From Spirochaetales bacterium (lineage in GTDB: Bacteria > Spirochaetota > Spirochaetia > JABEVK01), in NCBI GenBank assembly GCA_947478845.1, contig CANJXC010000009.1, positions 62,001 through 126,000 of the forward strand: a stretch of 64,000 bases of DNA, written 5' to 3'. Positions 17,831 through 24,979 of the stretch are shown piece by piece. A program made the position numbers and the translations under genes. The first letter of the stretch is position 1; each line of letters begins with the position of its first letter. The notes under the pieces are model-generated. The model ran no database searches, had not been told where the DNA came from, and was given only the letters and a program-made list of their open reading frames with translations.

Positions 17831-17859
17831 ATCATAGCATAAAGGTCAGGGCAGGTCAA
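17831..17859 (-). promoter_or_regulatory. Promoter of carD giving a leaderless transcript
   Basis: On the minus strand TTGACC (17854-17859), 17-base spacer, TATGAT (17831-17836). The -10 ends six bases before the ATG (17822-17824), so transcription would start at or within a base or two of the start codon. Confidence 0.8.
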
Positions 17860-19405
17860 ACCTTACAGTGTTGCGCACCGATGGCTGGGTTTTGAAGTAG
17901 AGATTCTTAAACGGATGCAGATCGAGGGGGTTAGCATACCACCCGCCAATTTGTTGCAAGTCAATCAGGCTGAAGCCGGGAGTATGGCTCAGTGGCACCA
18001 AAAGCCCTTGCTGTAAGAGATACTCCTCAGCTTTCGCTAGGTCCTTGAGGCGGTCTTCCGCTTTGGCCTCCTTGGCCGATTGCACCAAAAGCCCATCGTA
18101 CTCTGCACTTTGGAAGTGGAAAGAGTTGAGAGAACTGCCACCCTTCCAGAGGTACAAGAAGGTGACCGGATCGAGAAAGTCTCCGATCCAGCTGAAATAA
18201 CCTATGGTTGCGTCAAGGTTGGGCAGTTGGTCGTAATAATTGCCCTTCACCTCGGTCAAGTTCACCTCTACACCAATTTCGGCCCAAGCTTTGGTAAAAA
18301 AGTCAGCAAAATAGCTTGCGTCGCCGCCACCAGGCAAAACCAACGTCACCGCTGGGAGGCCCTTGCCGTCGGGGAAGCCGGCTTCTGCCAGCAGGCTCAT
18401 CGCCTTCTCTTTGTCGGTTTCCAGCGAGCTCACCTTGGGGTAGCCTTCGAACCACGGGACAAGGACCGAGGTGGGCTGGAGGTAGTTTTTACGCAGTTCC
18501 TTTAAGGGCAACAACTGTATGAGCGCCTGACGAACCCTTGCGTCGTTCCATGGTTTCTTGTCAGACTCAAAGAAGAAGAAGCTGGTTCCAAACAGCGGAG
18601 TCGCCGACACCAGCCGGTCGTTCAGGGTGGTGGTCATGTCGATGCCGTCGGCCAGCCAGGCGTACTGCCCGTCCTTGAACTCCTTCGTTACCTGCTCCTT
18701 GTCATCTCGAAAGGTAAACTCCATGGAGTCAACCTTAACGCTCGGAGCATCCCAATACCGAGGATTTTTCACCAGTTTCCAGGTTTTCTGGTCTCGAGAG
18801 ACCACTTGGTAGGGGCCGTTTGCCGGCGGGAAAGTGTCGGGGTCCCCTGTTCGCTCCCTCCACGATTTTGCCAGCGGCACAAAGGAATAGTGAGCTAGGA
18901 TAATCGCCATCTGAGGCGCCGGTTCGTGGAACTTCAGGACGATCTGGTCGGTACCGACCACTTGGATTCCCAGTTTTTGGGGGTCGGTCAGATGACCCTC
19001 CCTCCACGCCTGCACCCCTTCAATAGGATCGAGGAGCGAGGCAAAGGGGGCGGCATAAGCCGGGTTGAGCAGGCGCAGCCAGCTTTGAACGAAATCCTCG
19101 GCCGTGAGCGGGGTTCCATCGTCAAAGGTGAGGTTGGGCCGCAAAGTAAAGGTCAGAACCAGGTTGTCGGCAGAAAAGGACCACTTCTGGGCGGCCCCCG
19201 GTGCCGGTTTCAACGTTGCCGCATCATACGTCACCAGTCCCTCGTAGATGGCCGCCAGCACTTGGGCCTCCATGGCCGTCTGGCCACGCGCGGGATCGTT
19301 GGAAACCGCCGAATCGGCAAAGTTCACCCTGAGGGTGGGCCCCTGTTGGGCTGCCAAGGAAAAGGCCAGAATGGCAGTCACCAAAAAGGTAAGAAATCGT
19401 ATCAA
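17846..19405 (-). CDS. Oligopeptide ABC transporter, family 5 substrate-binding protein
   Basis: 519 residues. The signal peptide (residues 1-19, ending SLAAQ) precedes a family 5 extracellular solute-binding protein: SNDPARGQTAMEAQVLAAIYEGLVTYD, LTFTLRPNLTFDDGTPLTAEDFVQSW and ANGPYQVV are characteristic of OppA/DppA proteins. It should bind peptides or similar ligands outside the inner membrane. No permease or ATPase genes lie nearby, so it must work with components encoded elsewhere. The start is TTG at 19405, supported by GGAG nine bases upstream; the TTG overlaps the TGA of the GIDE-domain gene (TTGA), so the two are probably translationally coupled. The 3' end overlaps the carD promoter. 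Confidence 0.88.
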   Translation of the reverse strand: MIRFLTFLVTAILAFSLAAQQGPTLRVNFADSAVSNDPARGQTAMEAQVLAAIYEGLVTYDAATLKPAPGAAQKWSFSADNLVLTFTLRPNLTFDDGTPLTAEDFVQSWLRLLNPAYAAPFASLLDPIEGVQAWREGHLTDPQKLGIQVVGTDQIVLKFHEPAPQMAIILAHYSFVPLAKSWRERTGDPDTFPPANGPYQVVSRDQKTWKLVKNPRYWDAPSVKVDSMEFTFRDDKEQVTKEFKDGQYAWLADGIDMTTTLNDRLVSATPLFGTSFFFFESDKKPWNDARVRQALIQLLPLKELRKNYLQPTSVLVPWFEGYPKVSSLETDKEKAMSLLAEAGFPDGKGLPAVTLVLPGGGDASYFADFFTKAWAEIGVEVNLTEVKGNYYDQLPNLDATIGYFSWIGDFLDPVTFLYLWKGGSSLNSFHFQSAEYDGLLVQSAKEAKAEDRLKDLAKAEEYLLQQGLLVPLSHTPGFSLIDLQQIGGWYANPLDLHPFKNLYFKTQPSVRNTVRFDLP

Positions 19406-20181
19406 CGGATAACTCCTAACATCAGAACAACGGCAGCCAGCAGGGCCACGCCGATGGAACTGCCAAACAATACAACGGCGGACGTCTTTACGCCCTGCGC
19501 TAATTCCTGAAGAGACCGCGGGCTAACAATAAACAGGGCATCTTTGGCTTCCGGCTTTCGCAAAACGAGCGTGCCATCGACGTCAGAGGCTTCAGCAAAC
19601 ACCGAGATTTCGATACCTACCGTAAGGCACGATTCGTCGTACCGATAACCCAAGGTCTCCCCTGCGCTGTGAGGTCCTGTGAGCATCAACTGGCTGAAGG
19701 CTGCTAGCGGGGCAGGCTCAAAGCTAGAGTGGCTCTTGATCAATTCGAGCTTGGCTTTATCGGGAAACACTCGGATACACCCACTGAAATCCTCAAGATC
19801 AAAACTCGTGTGACGCTCGTTGGAGGCCAACTGCTCGCTGCGGCGCTGACGGCTTGAAATCTGATTTCCTTTGTCGTCGGTAGACCAAACAATTTCCTCG
19901 TATTCGCGGGTCACAGAGAAGCGGTAGGCCACACAGGGGGTTTTTGTCAGCTCGGCCACCAAGGGTTGATCACACCGAATCTTACCATGAACCTTCACCG
20001 GTTGCCGAAAGGCACCCGAGCCTAACTCGGCAGCCACCGCCGCCGCTTCCTCTTCCAGTTGTTTCACAGGGAACTCGGGCGTAAAACGCGCCTCCATTGC
20101 CTTGAGGGACTGACGCCGGCTGAGCCACCAGAGACCGAAACTGGCGCCAAAAAGCGCAGCCGACAACAACAGGAACTGCAC
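19402..20181 (-). CDS. Membrane protein with GIDE-type domain (bacterial MUL1-like)
   Basis: 259 residues with a membrane helix at each end (about residues 2-17 and 233-257). The segment between carries features of the GIDE domain found in eukaryotic MUL1/MAPL and in bacterial membrane proteins: VKVHGKIRCDQPLVAELTKTPCVAYRFSV followed by REYEEIVW, and HTSFDLEDFSGCIRVFPDKA. There is no RING finger, so no ubiquitin-ligase activity is implied; function of the bacterial proteins is unknown. The start is GTG at 20181 with GAGGAAGG upstream. It overlaps the following peptide-binding protein gene by four bases, which suggests a joint role at the envelope. The domain call is by eye. Confidence 0.72.
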   Translation of the reverse strand: MQFLLLSAALFGASFGLWWLSRRQSLKAMEARFTPEFPVKQLEEEAAAVAAELGSGAFRQPVKVHGKIRCDQPLVAELTKTPCVAYRFSVTREYEEIVWSTDDKGNQISSRQRRSEQLASNERHTSFDLEDFSGCIRVFPDKAKLELIKSHSSFEPAPLAAFSQLMLTGPHSAGETLGYRYDESCLTVGIEISVFAEASDVDGTLVLRKPEAKDALFIVSPRSLQELAQGVKTSAVVLFGSSIGVALLAAVVLMLGVIR

Positions 20182-20348
20182 GGTGGTTAACCTTCCTCAA
20201 CCCAAGACCTGCCAACATCGTACGTGTCTAGGAGGGACTTGTAAAGTTCTCGGGCACGAGTAAAACCCCGTAATGATCCAACACACGATTGGGGTTGCGA
20301 AATGTTCAAAGACAAGTTATGTTGAGTATGTTGATAGAGGAGGTTATA

Positions 20349-20846
20349 TTGGACGTTCCGATCACCGATCCCCTGCCCTGGTATATCGCGGGGCCCCTAC
20401 TAGGTTTGTTTGTTCCCCTCATGTTGCTTTTAACGGGCAAAGAGCCGGGAGTGTCGAGCTCGTTCCGCCACGCCTGTGCAGCGTTGCTCCCCAAATCGGG
20501 CTTGGATTACTTCAAATACGACTGGCTCAAGACCGGGCTGTGGCAGATCCTGTTCGTCGTCGGTATTTTGCTCGGTGGTACCTTGGTGCAATTCGCCTTG
20601 GGTGGCGCTGGAGTGCCGCTGTTTCTTCCCGAGAACCTCACGGCAGCTGGCTTGGCCGTACTTTTTGGAGGAGGAATCCTCGTTGGCTTTGGCACCCGGT
20701 ACGCTGACGGATGCACCTCGGGGCACACGATCTCTGGAATCTCGAACCTGAGTCTGCCTAGCGTTGTCGCGTCGATCTGCTTTATCCTCGGTGGCACCGC
20801 CGCCAGCTTCGTTCACCGCTTTGCCTTTGGAGGAACCATCCCATGA
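20349..20846 (+). CDS. YeeE/YedE-type sulfur transport protein, N-terminal half
   Basis: 165 residues from a TTG at 20349, chosen because GAGGAGG (20337-20343) lies five bases upstream; an ATG at 20328 in frame would place that site inside the gene. The protein has about four helices and the conserved GFGTRYADGCTSGHTISGIS, in which the cysteine corresponds to a key residue of TsuA/YeeE thiosulfate channels. It is half the usual length; the downstream overlapping gene supplies the other half, as in PmpA/PmpB pairs. Likely role is uptake of thiosulfate or a related sulfur compound. A possible promoter is TTGCGA (20295-20300) and TATGTT (20318-20323). Confidence 0.83.
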   Translation: MDVPITDPLPWYIAGPLLGLFVPLMLLLTGKEPGVSSSFRHACAALLPKSGLDYFKYDWLKTGLWQILFVVGILLGGTLVQFALGGAGVPLFLPENLTAAGLAVLFGGGILVGFGTRYADGCTSGHTISGISNLSLPSVVASICFILGGTAASFVHRFAFGGTIP

Positions 20847-21292
20847 GTGATGTCAAAAAGCCCTCGAACCCTTGGTGGAAGTTTCCACTTTGGTTGCTGC
20901 TCGGCGTCGGTTTTGGCGCCGTTCTTACCTCCGCCCAGGTTATTTCTGTCGTCAGGGTGCGCCGCATGTTCGCATTTGAGGAGCCACACATGTTCTTGGT
21001 CATCGGGGCTGCGGTTGTAACAGGGGTGATCAGCATGTTGCTGGTGAAGGCCCTCCGGAAATCCAAAACCGACCTCTCGGGCGAAGCGATGGAGTTCAAG
21101 GATCGCCCCATGCAACCTGGAATCATCGTTGGCGGTTTGCTGTTTGGAGTTGGCTGGTATTTCACCGCCGCTTGCCCGGGACCCATTTACGCGCTGATCG
21201 GCACGGGAACCTGGACGGCGTTTGCCATTCTCGGCGGCGCCTTGGTAGGGACTTTTTTGTTTGGGGCCGTGAAGAAATATCTGCCGGCCTGA
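20843..21292 (+). CDS. YeeE/YedE-type sulfur transport protein, C-terminal half
   Basis: 149 residues with about four membrane helices. The ATG overlaps the TGA of the preceding gene (ATGA). GIIVGGLLFGVGWYFTAACPGPIYALIGTG contains the ACPGP cysteine motif of the second YeeE repeat. With its partner it should form one pore in the inner membrane. No sulfurtransferase (TusA, rhodanese) gene is next to the pair, although TusA is a frequent neighbour elsewhere. An FKBP gene follows after its own promoter. Confidence 0.83.
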   Translation: MSDVKKPSNPWWKFPLWLLLGVGFGAVLTSAQVISVVRVRRMFAFEEPHMFLVIGAAVVTGVISMLLVKALRKSKTDLSGEAMEFKDRPMQPGIIVGGLLFGVGWYFTAACPGPIYALIGTGTWTAFAILGGALVGTFLFGAVKKYLPA

Positions 21293-21295
21293 CTC

Positions 21296-21324
21296 TTGAG
21301 CTTTTCGCCGTTTCGCTCTAAGGT
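21296..21324 (+). promoter_or_regulatory. Possible promoter of the FKBP gene
   Basis: TTGAGC (21296-21301) and TAAGGT (21319-21324) separated by 17 bases, giving a leader of about 65 bases before the ATG at 21397. Confidence 0.4.
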
Positions 21325-21396
21325 CAGAGTGGTTTCGCGGCGGGGCGGGACTCCTGACCCGCGAATGGGCCGGGCAAACCTCTTTCTGGATGGACT

Positions 21397-22110
21397 ATGA
21401 AAAAGCTCCTTTCGGCCGTGTTCGTCGCGGCCTTGCTCTTGGCCTCGTGCCAACCCAATGCTACCGCCGCTAAAACCGACGGAACCGCCCCGAAAACAGA
21501 CGCAGTGGCCACAAAAGCCGACATCAGCTACGCCTTTGGGGTTCTTATCGGAAATAATTTGAAGACCACCGGTTTGGCACTCGACTACGATGCGGTGACC
21601 AATGGCCTCAAAGATACCCTCGATAAAAACGCCCCCAAAGTAACGTTGGAAGTGGCCAACACGACCGTTCAGGCCGCCGTCACCGACGCGATGAAGAAGA
21701 AAGCCGAAGCTAACGCCGTGAAGGAAAAAGCCTTCTTGGAAAGCAACGGAAAGAAAGCCGGGGTCAAGACGACGGCAAGCGGCCTTGAGTACGAAGTGGT
21801 CACCGAAGGTAAGGGTGCCAAACCGACAGCAACCGACACCGTGAAGGTACATTACGTGGGTACTCTCACCGACGGAACCAAGTTTGACAGCTCCATTGAC
21901 CGCAAAGAACCTGCCGTCTTTCCGCTTTCGGGCGTGATTCCCGGCTGGACCGAAGGCATACAGTTGATGACTGTTGGAAGCAAGTACAAGTTCTCAATTC
22001 CGTCGGCTTTGGCCTACGGAGAGCAAGGCTATGGCACCAACATTCCTGGCAATTCCACCCTCCTGTTTGAAGTTGAGTTGCTCTCCATCGAAGCTCCCGC
22101 CAAGAATTAG
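21397..22110 (+). CDS. FKBP-type peptidyl-prolyl isomerase lipoprotein
   Basis: 237 residues. MKKLLSAVFVAALLLASC is a lipoprotein signal (lipobox LLASC, Cys18). Residues 45-120 form the helical dimerisation region typical of FkpA/Mip proteins (DISYAFGVLIGNNLKTTGLALDY), and residues 125-232 the FKBP domain: KVHYVGTLTDGTKFDSSIDR, FPLSGVIPGWTEGIQLM and IPSALAYGEQGYG. It should catalyse proline isomerisation and act as a chaperone in the periplasm. The SDR gene follows after 14 bases and may be co-transcribed. Confidence 0.92.
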   Translation: MKKLLSAVFVAALLLASCQPNATAAKTDGTAPKTDAVATKADISYAFGVLIGNNLKTTGLALDYDAVTNGLKDTLDKNAPKVTLEVANTTVQAAVTDAMKKKAEANAVKEKAFLESNGKKAGVKTTASGLEYEVVTEGKGAKPTATDTVKVHYVGTLTDGTKFDSSIDRKEPAVFPLSGVIPGWTEGIQLMTVGSKYKFSIPSALAYGEQGYGTNIPGNSTLLFEVELLSIEAPAKN

Positions 22111-22124
22111 CCTCCTCTAGTGCC

Positions 22125-22952
22125 ATGAAGAAGACAATTCTGATTACCGGCAGCGCGACAGGTATCGGTCTTGCGGCGGCCTTCGAGCTTGGTCGCAAGG
22201 GCTGGAAAGTGTACATCCATGCCCGAAGCGAAGCTCGCGGAAAGCCTGCCTTGGAATCGCTGAGGCAAGCCGACCCGGCCGGTGAATACGCCTTGCTAAC
22301 CGCCGACCTGGCGAGTTTCGACGAGGTGCGCCAATTGGCCGCTCGGGTGCGTCGTGAAGTGCCCAAGCTAGAGGTCTTGTGGAACAATGCTGGGCTCATG
22401 GTCAGCGAGCGCCAAAACTCGGCTGATGGCTGGGAACTCCAGATGGCCGTCAACCATTTGGCGCCCTTCCTTCTGACCCGCGAGCTTTTGCCGGTCTTAG
22501 GAACCGGCCGAGTGATCACGACGAGTTCGGCGGCGCACCTGGCCGGTCGTTTCCGCTGGGACGACTGGATGGACGAGGGCAAGAACTACAACGGCCTGTT
22601 TACCTACAGCAAAACCAAGTTGGCCAATGTTTTGTTTACCCGCGAACTCGCAGCCCGGTATGGGTCCAGCGGTTTGGTGGCCCAGTGCTTCCACCCGGGC
22701 TTTGTCCGCACAGAGTTTGGCAAGCCGCGGGAAACGGCGCACAAAAAAACCTTTATGGACTACCTCGCCTTTGCCCAGATTTCCCCGCAGACCGGTTGCG
22801 ACACCGGGGTCTTTTTAGCCGACACCGACCTTTTGCCGGGACCTAACGGCTCGTATTGGTCAGAGCGGAAAGTACGCAAGCTCGGCAACTCGGCTTCCGC
22901 CGAGAATGCGCAGCGTTTGTGGGAACTATCCGAGACCGCTATCGGGAAATGA
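22125..22952 (+). CDS. Short-chain dehydrogenase/reductase
   Basis: 275 residues. The NAD(P)-binding TGSATGIG (residues 8-15), ADLASFDEV, NNAG and the catalytic Ser plus YSKTK are all present. The pattern WELQMAVNHLAPFLLTRELLP and HPGFVRTEF is that of retinol dehydrogenase/WW-domain oxidoreductase-like SDRs, whose bacterial substrates are generally unknown. Length is normal. No Shine-Dalgarno sequence is visible, and the gene starts 14 bases after the FKBP gene, so translation may depend on upstream ribosomes. The 3' end overlaps the convergent gene by 14 bases. Confidence 0.88.
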   Translation: MKKTILITGSATGIGLAAAFELGRKGWKVYIHARSEARGKPALESLRQADPAGEYALLTADLASFDEVRQLAARVRREVPKLEVLWNNAGLMVSERQNSADGWELQMAVNHLAPFLLTRELLPVLGTGRVITTSSAAHLAGRFRWDDWMDEGKNYNGLFTYSKTKLANVLFTRELAARYGSSGLVAQCFHPGFVRTEFGKPRETAHKKTFMDYLAFAQISPQTGCDTGVFLADTDLLPGPNGSYWSERKVRKLGNSASAENAQRLWELSETAIGK

Positions 22953-23715
22953 ACTGGAACATGGCAGTCTTGGGGTTGTCGCCAAAAAAAGCGACGAACT
23001 CCAGCCCCTGAGGCGTCTTACTGTAGGTGATGTAGAAATGATCGGGGAAAAAGAAAGCCCCCACGCCCAAGAGCGACATATCGGCAACCAAGTACTCCCC
23101 GGGCGGTACCGCTTTCCTCAGTTCGTCAGGATACTCGTAGTTGGAGCTTAAGCCCAAAGGGTTGCTTGTTTCGCGGAACAAGATTTGAAAATCGGCCGCC
23201 AGGCTCCCGTCAGGGGAGAGGCTTTTCATCAACAAGCCGTCTCGGATCCCCGCTTTCCAAGCCTGGCTCACCACATTGTTGAGTTCCGCCTGGAGCACAA
23301 ACGACGCTTCCATCCGCGTCGTGAAGTCAGATTGCAGAACACCCTTTTTGGAAATTTTCGTGCGCACCTGCGTGCGCTGGGCATCCACGACCTGCTCGGT
23401 CATCTTGCCTTTGGCGTCTGTCTGCGTGGCGCTGGCCAAGCTACCATCTTTGCGAAACTTCTGAACCACCGACACTTCATCGTTGTTTCCTTTTACGACA
23501 AAGCTTCCGTCGCCTGCGTCAGTCCGTCGCAGCACATATTGCTGCCTCGTCGTGCCATGGGCGCTCTTGGTGAAAGTGACCAGCGGCAAGATGGCTGCCT
23601 GATCCACGCTCTGAGCTCGAATCTGTGAAGCAACTTGGGCAAACTCGGTGAGACCAAAAGCCGGGAGACCATGGAGGGTGAACAGAAGGATACCTCCCGA
23701 AAGCAACTTGAGCAT
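22939..23715 (-). CDS. Secreted protein, unknown function
   Basis: 258 residues. A signal peptide (MLKLLSGGILLFTLHGLPAFG) is followed by a protein that looks like the LolA/outer-membrane lipoprotein-sorting type beta half-barrel: GDGSFVVKGNNDEVSVVQKFRKDGSLASATQ, DFQILFRETSNPLGLSS, and a C-terminal strand pair HFYITYSKTPQGLEFVAFFGDN. I cannot assign it. It is divergent from the DAHP synthase gene and overlaps the SDR gene by 14 bases at its 3' end. The ATG at 23715 is supported by the signal peptide, with an AAGGCGGTG stretch before it. Confidence 0.65.
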   Translation of the reverse strand: MLKLLSGGILLFTLHGLPAFGLTEFAQVASQIRAQSVDQAAILPLVTFTKSAHGTTRQQYVLRRTDAGDGSFVVKGNNDEVSVVQKFRKDGSLASATQTDAKGKMTEQVVDAQRTQVRTKISKKGVLQSDFTTRMEASFVLQAELNNVVSQAWKAGIRDGLLMKSLSPDGSLAADFQILFRETSNPLGLSSNYEYPDELRKAVPPGEYLVADMSLLGVGAFFFPDHFYITYSKTPQGLEFVAFFGDNPKTAMFQFISR

Positions 23716-23770
23716 TCACACCGCCTTGCGCGGTCAAGATACCAACATTTTCCCTTGTTTTGGAGGGGGT

Positions 23771-23791
23771 TTTTGCATTATTGTTGCAAAA
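23771..23791. promoter_or_regulatory. Inverted repeat just upstream of DAHP synthase
   Basis: TTTTGCA (23771-23777) and TGCAAAA (23785-23791) are perfect inverted repeats separated by TTATTGT. The site ends two bases before the ATG at 23794 and overlaps a -10-like CATTAT. It may be an operator for an aromatic amino acid regulator, but no consensus is matched. Confidence 0.4.
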
Positions 23792-23793
23792 CT

Positions 23794-24852
23794 ATGTCCG
23801 TGACTACCGACGACCTGCGCATCGAAGCCCTCAAGCCCCTGCTTCCTCCCGCCATTCTGATGGAGGAGATTCCCGTTTCCGAGGGCTTTCAAAGCTTTGT
23901 CGCGGCTTCGCGAAAGACCACAGAAGCCATCATCGCGGGAAAGGACGACCGGCTGCTTGTTATTGTTGGCCCTTGTTCGATTCATGACGTTAAGGCTGGC
24001 CTCGAATACGCGCAAAAGCTCGCGTTGCTGCGCGAAGAGTTAAAGCCCGACCTTGAACTGGTGATGCGCGTGTATTTTGAAAAGCCACGGTCGCGCGCCG
24101 GGTGGAAAGGGCTGATCAACGACCCGTTTATCGATGGCAGCTTCCAAATCAACAAGGGTCTGCGGGTGGCCCGCCAGTTCTTGGTGGATGTGGTGAACTT
24201 GGGAGTGCCTACCGCTGTGGAATACCTCGATACCATTAGTCCTCAATTTATTGCCGACTGCGTCACCTGGGGGGCGATTGGAGCCCGAACCACCGAAAGC
24301 CAGGTACACCGCGAACTCGCCTCCGGGCTCTCCACACCGGTTGGTTTTAAAAATGGAACCGATGGCAACATCAAAATCGCCATCGACGCGATTCACGCCT
24401 CCCGCAATCCGCACCACTTTTTGTCGGTGACCAAACAGGGCGTGGCGGCCATCGTGGCCACCCGCGGTAACCACATGGGCCACCTGATTCTGCGGGGGGC
24501 CGGCAGCGCCCCTAACTACGACGAGGCCTCGGTGGCTGCGGCCAGCTCGTCCTTGGCCGAGGCTGGTCTTCCCTCCGGCCTGATGGTCGACTGTTCGCAC
24601 GGCAACTCGCAAAAAGACCATCGGAAACAGCCGTTAGCGGCTGCCGAGGTGTGCAGGCAGGTTGGCGCCGGCTCGAGAAGGGTTTTTGGGGTGATGGTGG
24701 AAAGCCATCTGGTGGGCGGGAACCAGAAAGAGGGCCCGCTGGAGACCCTGGTTTACGGACAGTCGATCACCGACGCCTGCCTGAGCTGGGAGGATACCGT
24801 ACCCGTGCTCGAGCAATTGGCAGCAGCCGTCCGCGCCCGACGAAAACACTAG
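23794..24852 (+). CDS. 3-deoxy-7-phosphoheptulonate synthase (DAHP synthase, AroG/F/H type)
   Basis: 352 residues. VIVGPCSIHDVKAGLEYA, MRVYFEKPRSRAGWKGLINDP, GARTTESQVHRELASGLSTPVGFKNGTDG and VDCSHGNSQKDH are diagnostic of type I-alpha DAHP synthases, which condense phosphoenolpyruvate and erythrose 4-phosphate in the first step of aromatic amino acid synthesis. Length matches AroG/AroF/AroH. Which amino acid inhibits it cannot be told. The ATG at 23794 has no Shine-Dalgarno sequence; an inverted repeat lies directly upstream. The frame extends upstream, but only from this point is there family similarity. Confidence 0.93.
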   Translation: MSVTTDDLRIEALKPLLPPAILMEEIPVSEGFQSFVAASRKTTEAIIAGKDDRLLVIVGPCSIHDVKAGLEYAQKLALLREELKPDLELVMRVYFEKPRSRAGWKGLINDPFIDGSFQINKGLRVARQFLVDVVNLGVPTAVEYLDTISPQFIADCVTWGAIGARTTESQVHRELASGLSTPVGFKNGTDGNIKIAIDAIHASRNPHHFLSVTKQGVAAIVATRGNHMGHLILRGAGSAPNYDEASVAAASSSLAEAGLPSGLMVDCSHGNSQKDHRKQPLAAAEVCRQVGAGSRRVFGVMVESHLVGGNQKEGPLETLVYGQSITDACLSWEDTVPVLEQLAAAVRARRKH

Positions 24853-24868
24853 TTTTTTCTCCTCTTCA

Positions 24869-24930
24869 CAGAAAACCTCCCCATCACCCGAAAGGGTGAA
24901 TCGGCGAAAATTCACCCTTTTGGGTGATTC
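24869..24930 (+). repeat. 62-base repeated element, copy 1, with nested hairpins
   Basis: This block recurs at 26488-26549 with one mismatch. Its core is a 19-base inverted repeat (24883-24901 and 24910-24928, one mismatch) around CGGCGAAA. Each arm is itself a hairpin of five G-C/A-T pairs with a GAAA or TTTT loop (CACCC-GAAA-GGGTG). It sits 50 bases before a lipoprotein start codon in both copies. There is no T-run, so it is not a simple terminator for DAHP synthase. Confidence 0.85.
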
Positions 24931-24979
24931 AAAGAACCTGATGCCTCGCGCGAGACTGGAGCCTTACTAAGGAGACTCC

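Noticed and set aside
24883-24928. Inverted repeat as the terminator of DAHP synthase
   Set aside because: No T-run follows on either side, and the same element stands before another lipoprotein gene where no transcript from the left needs ending.
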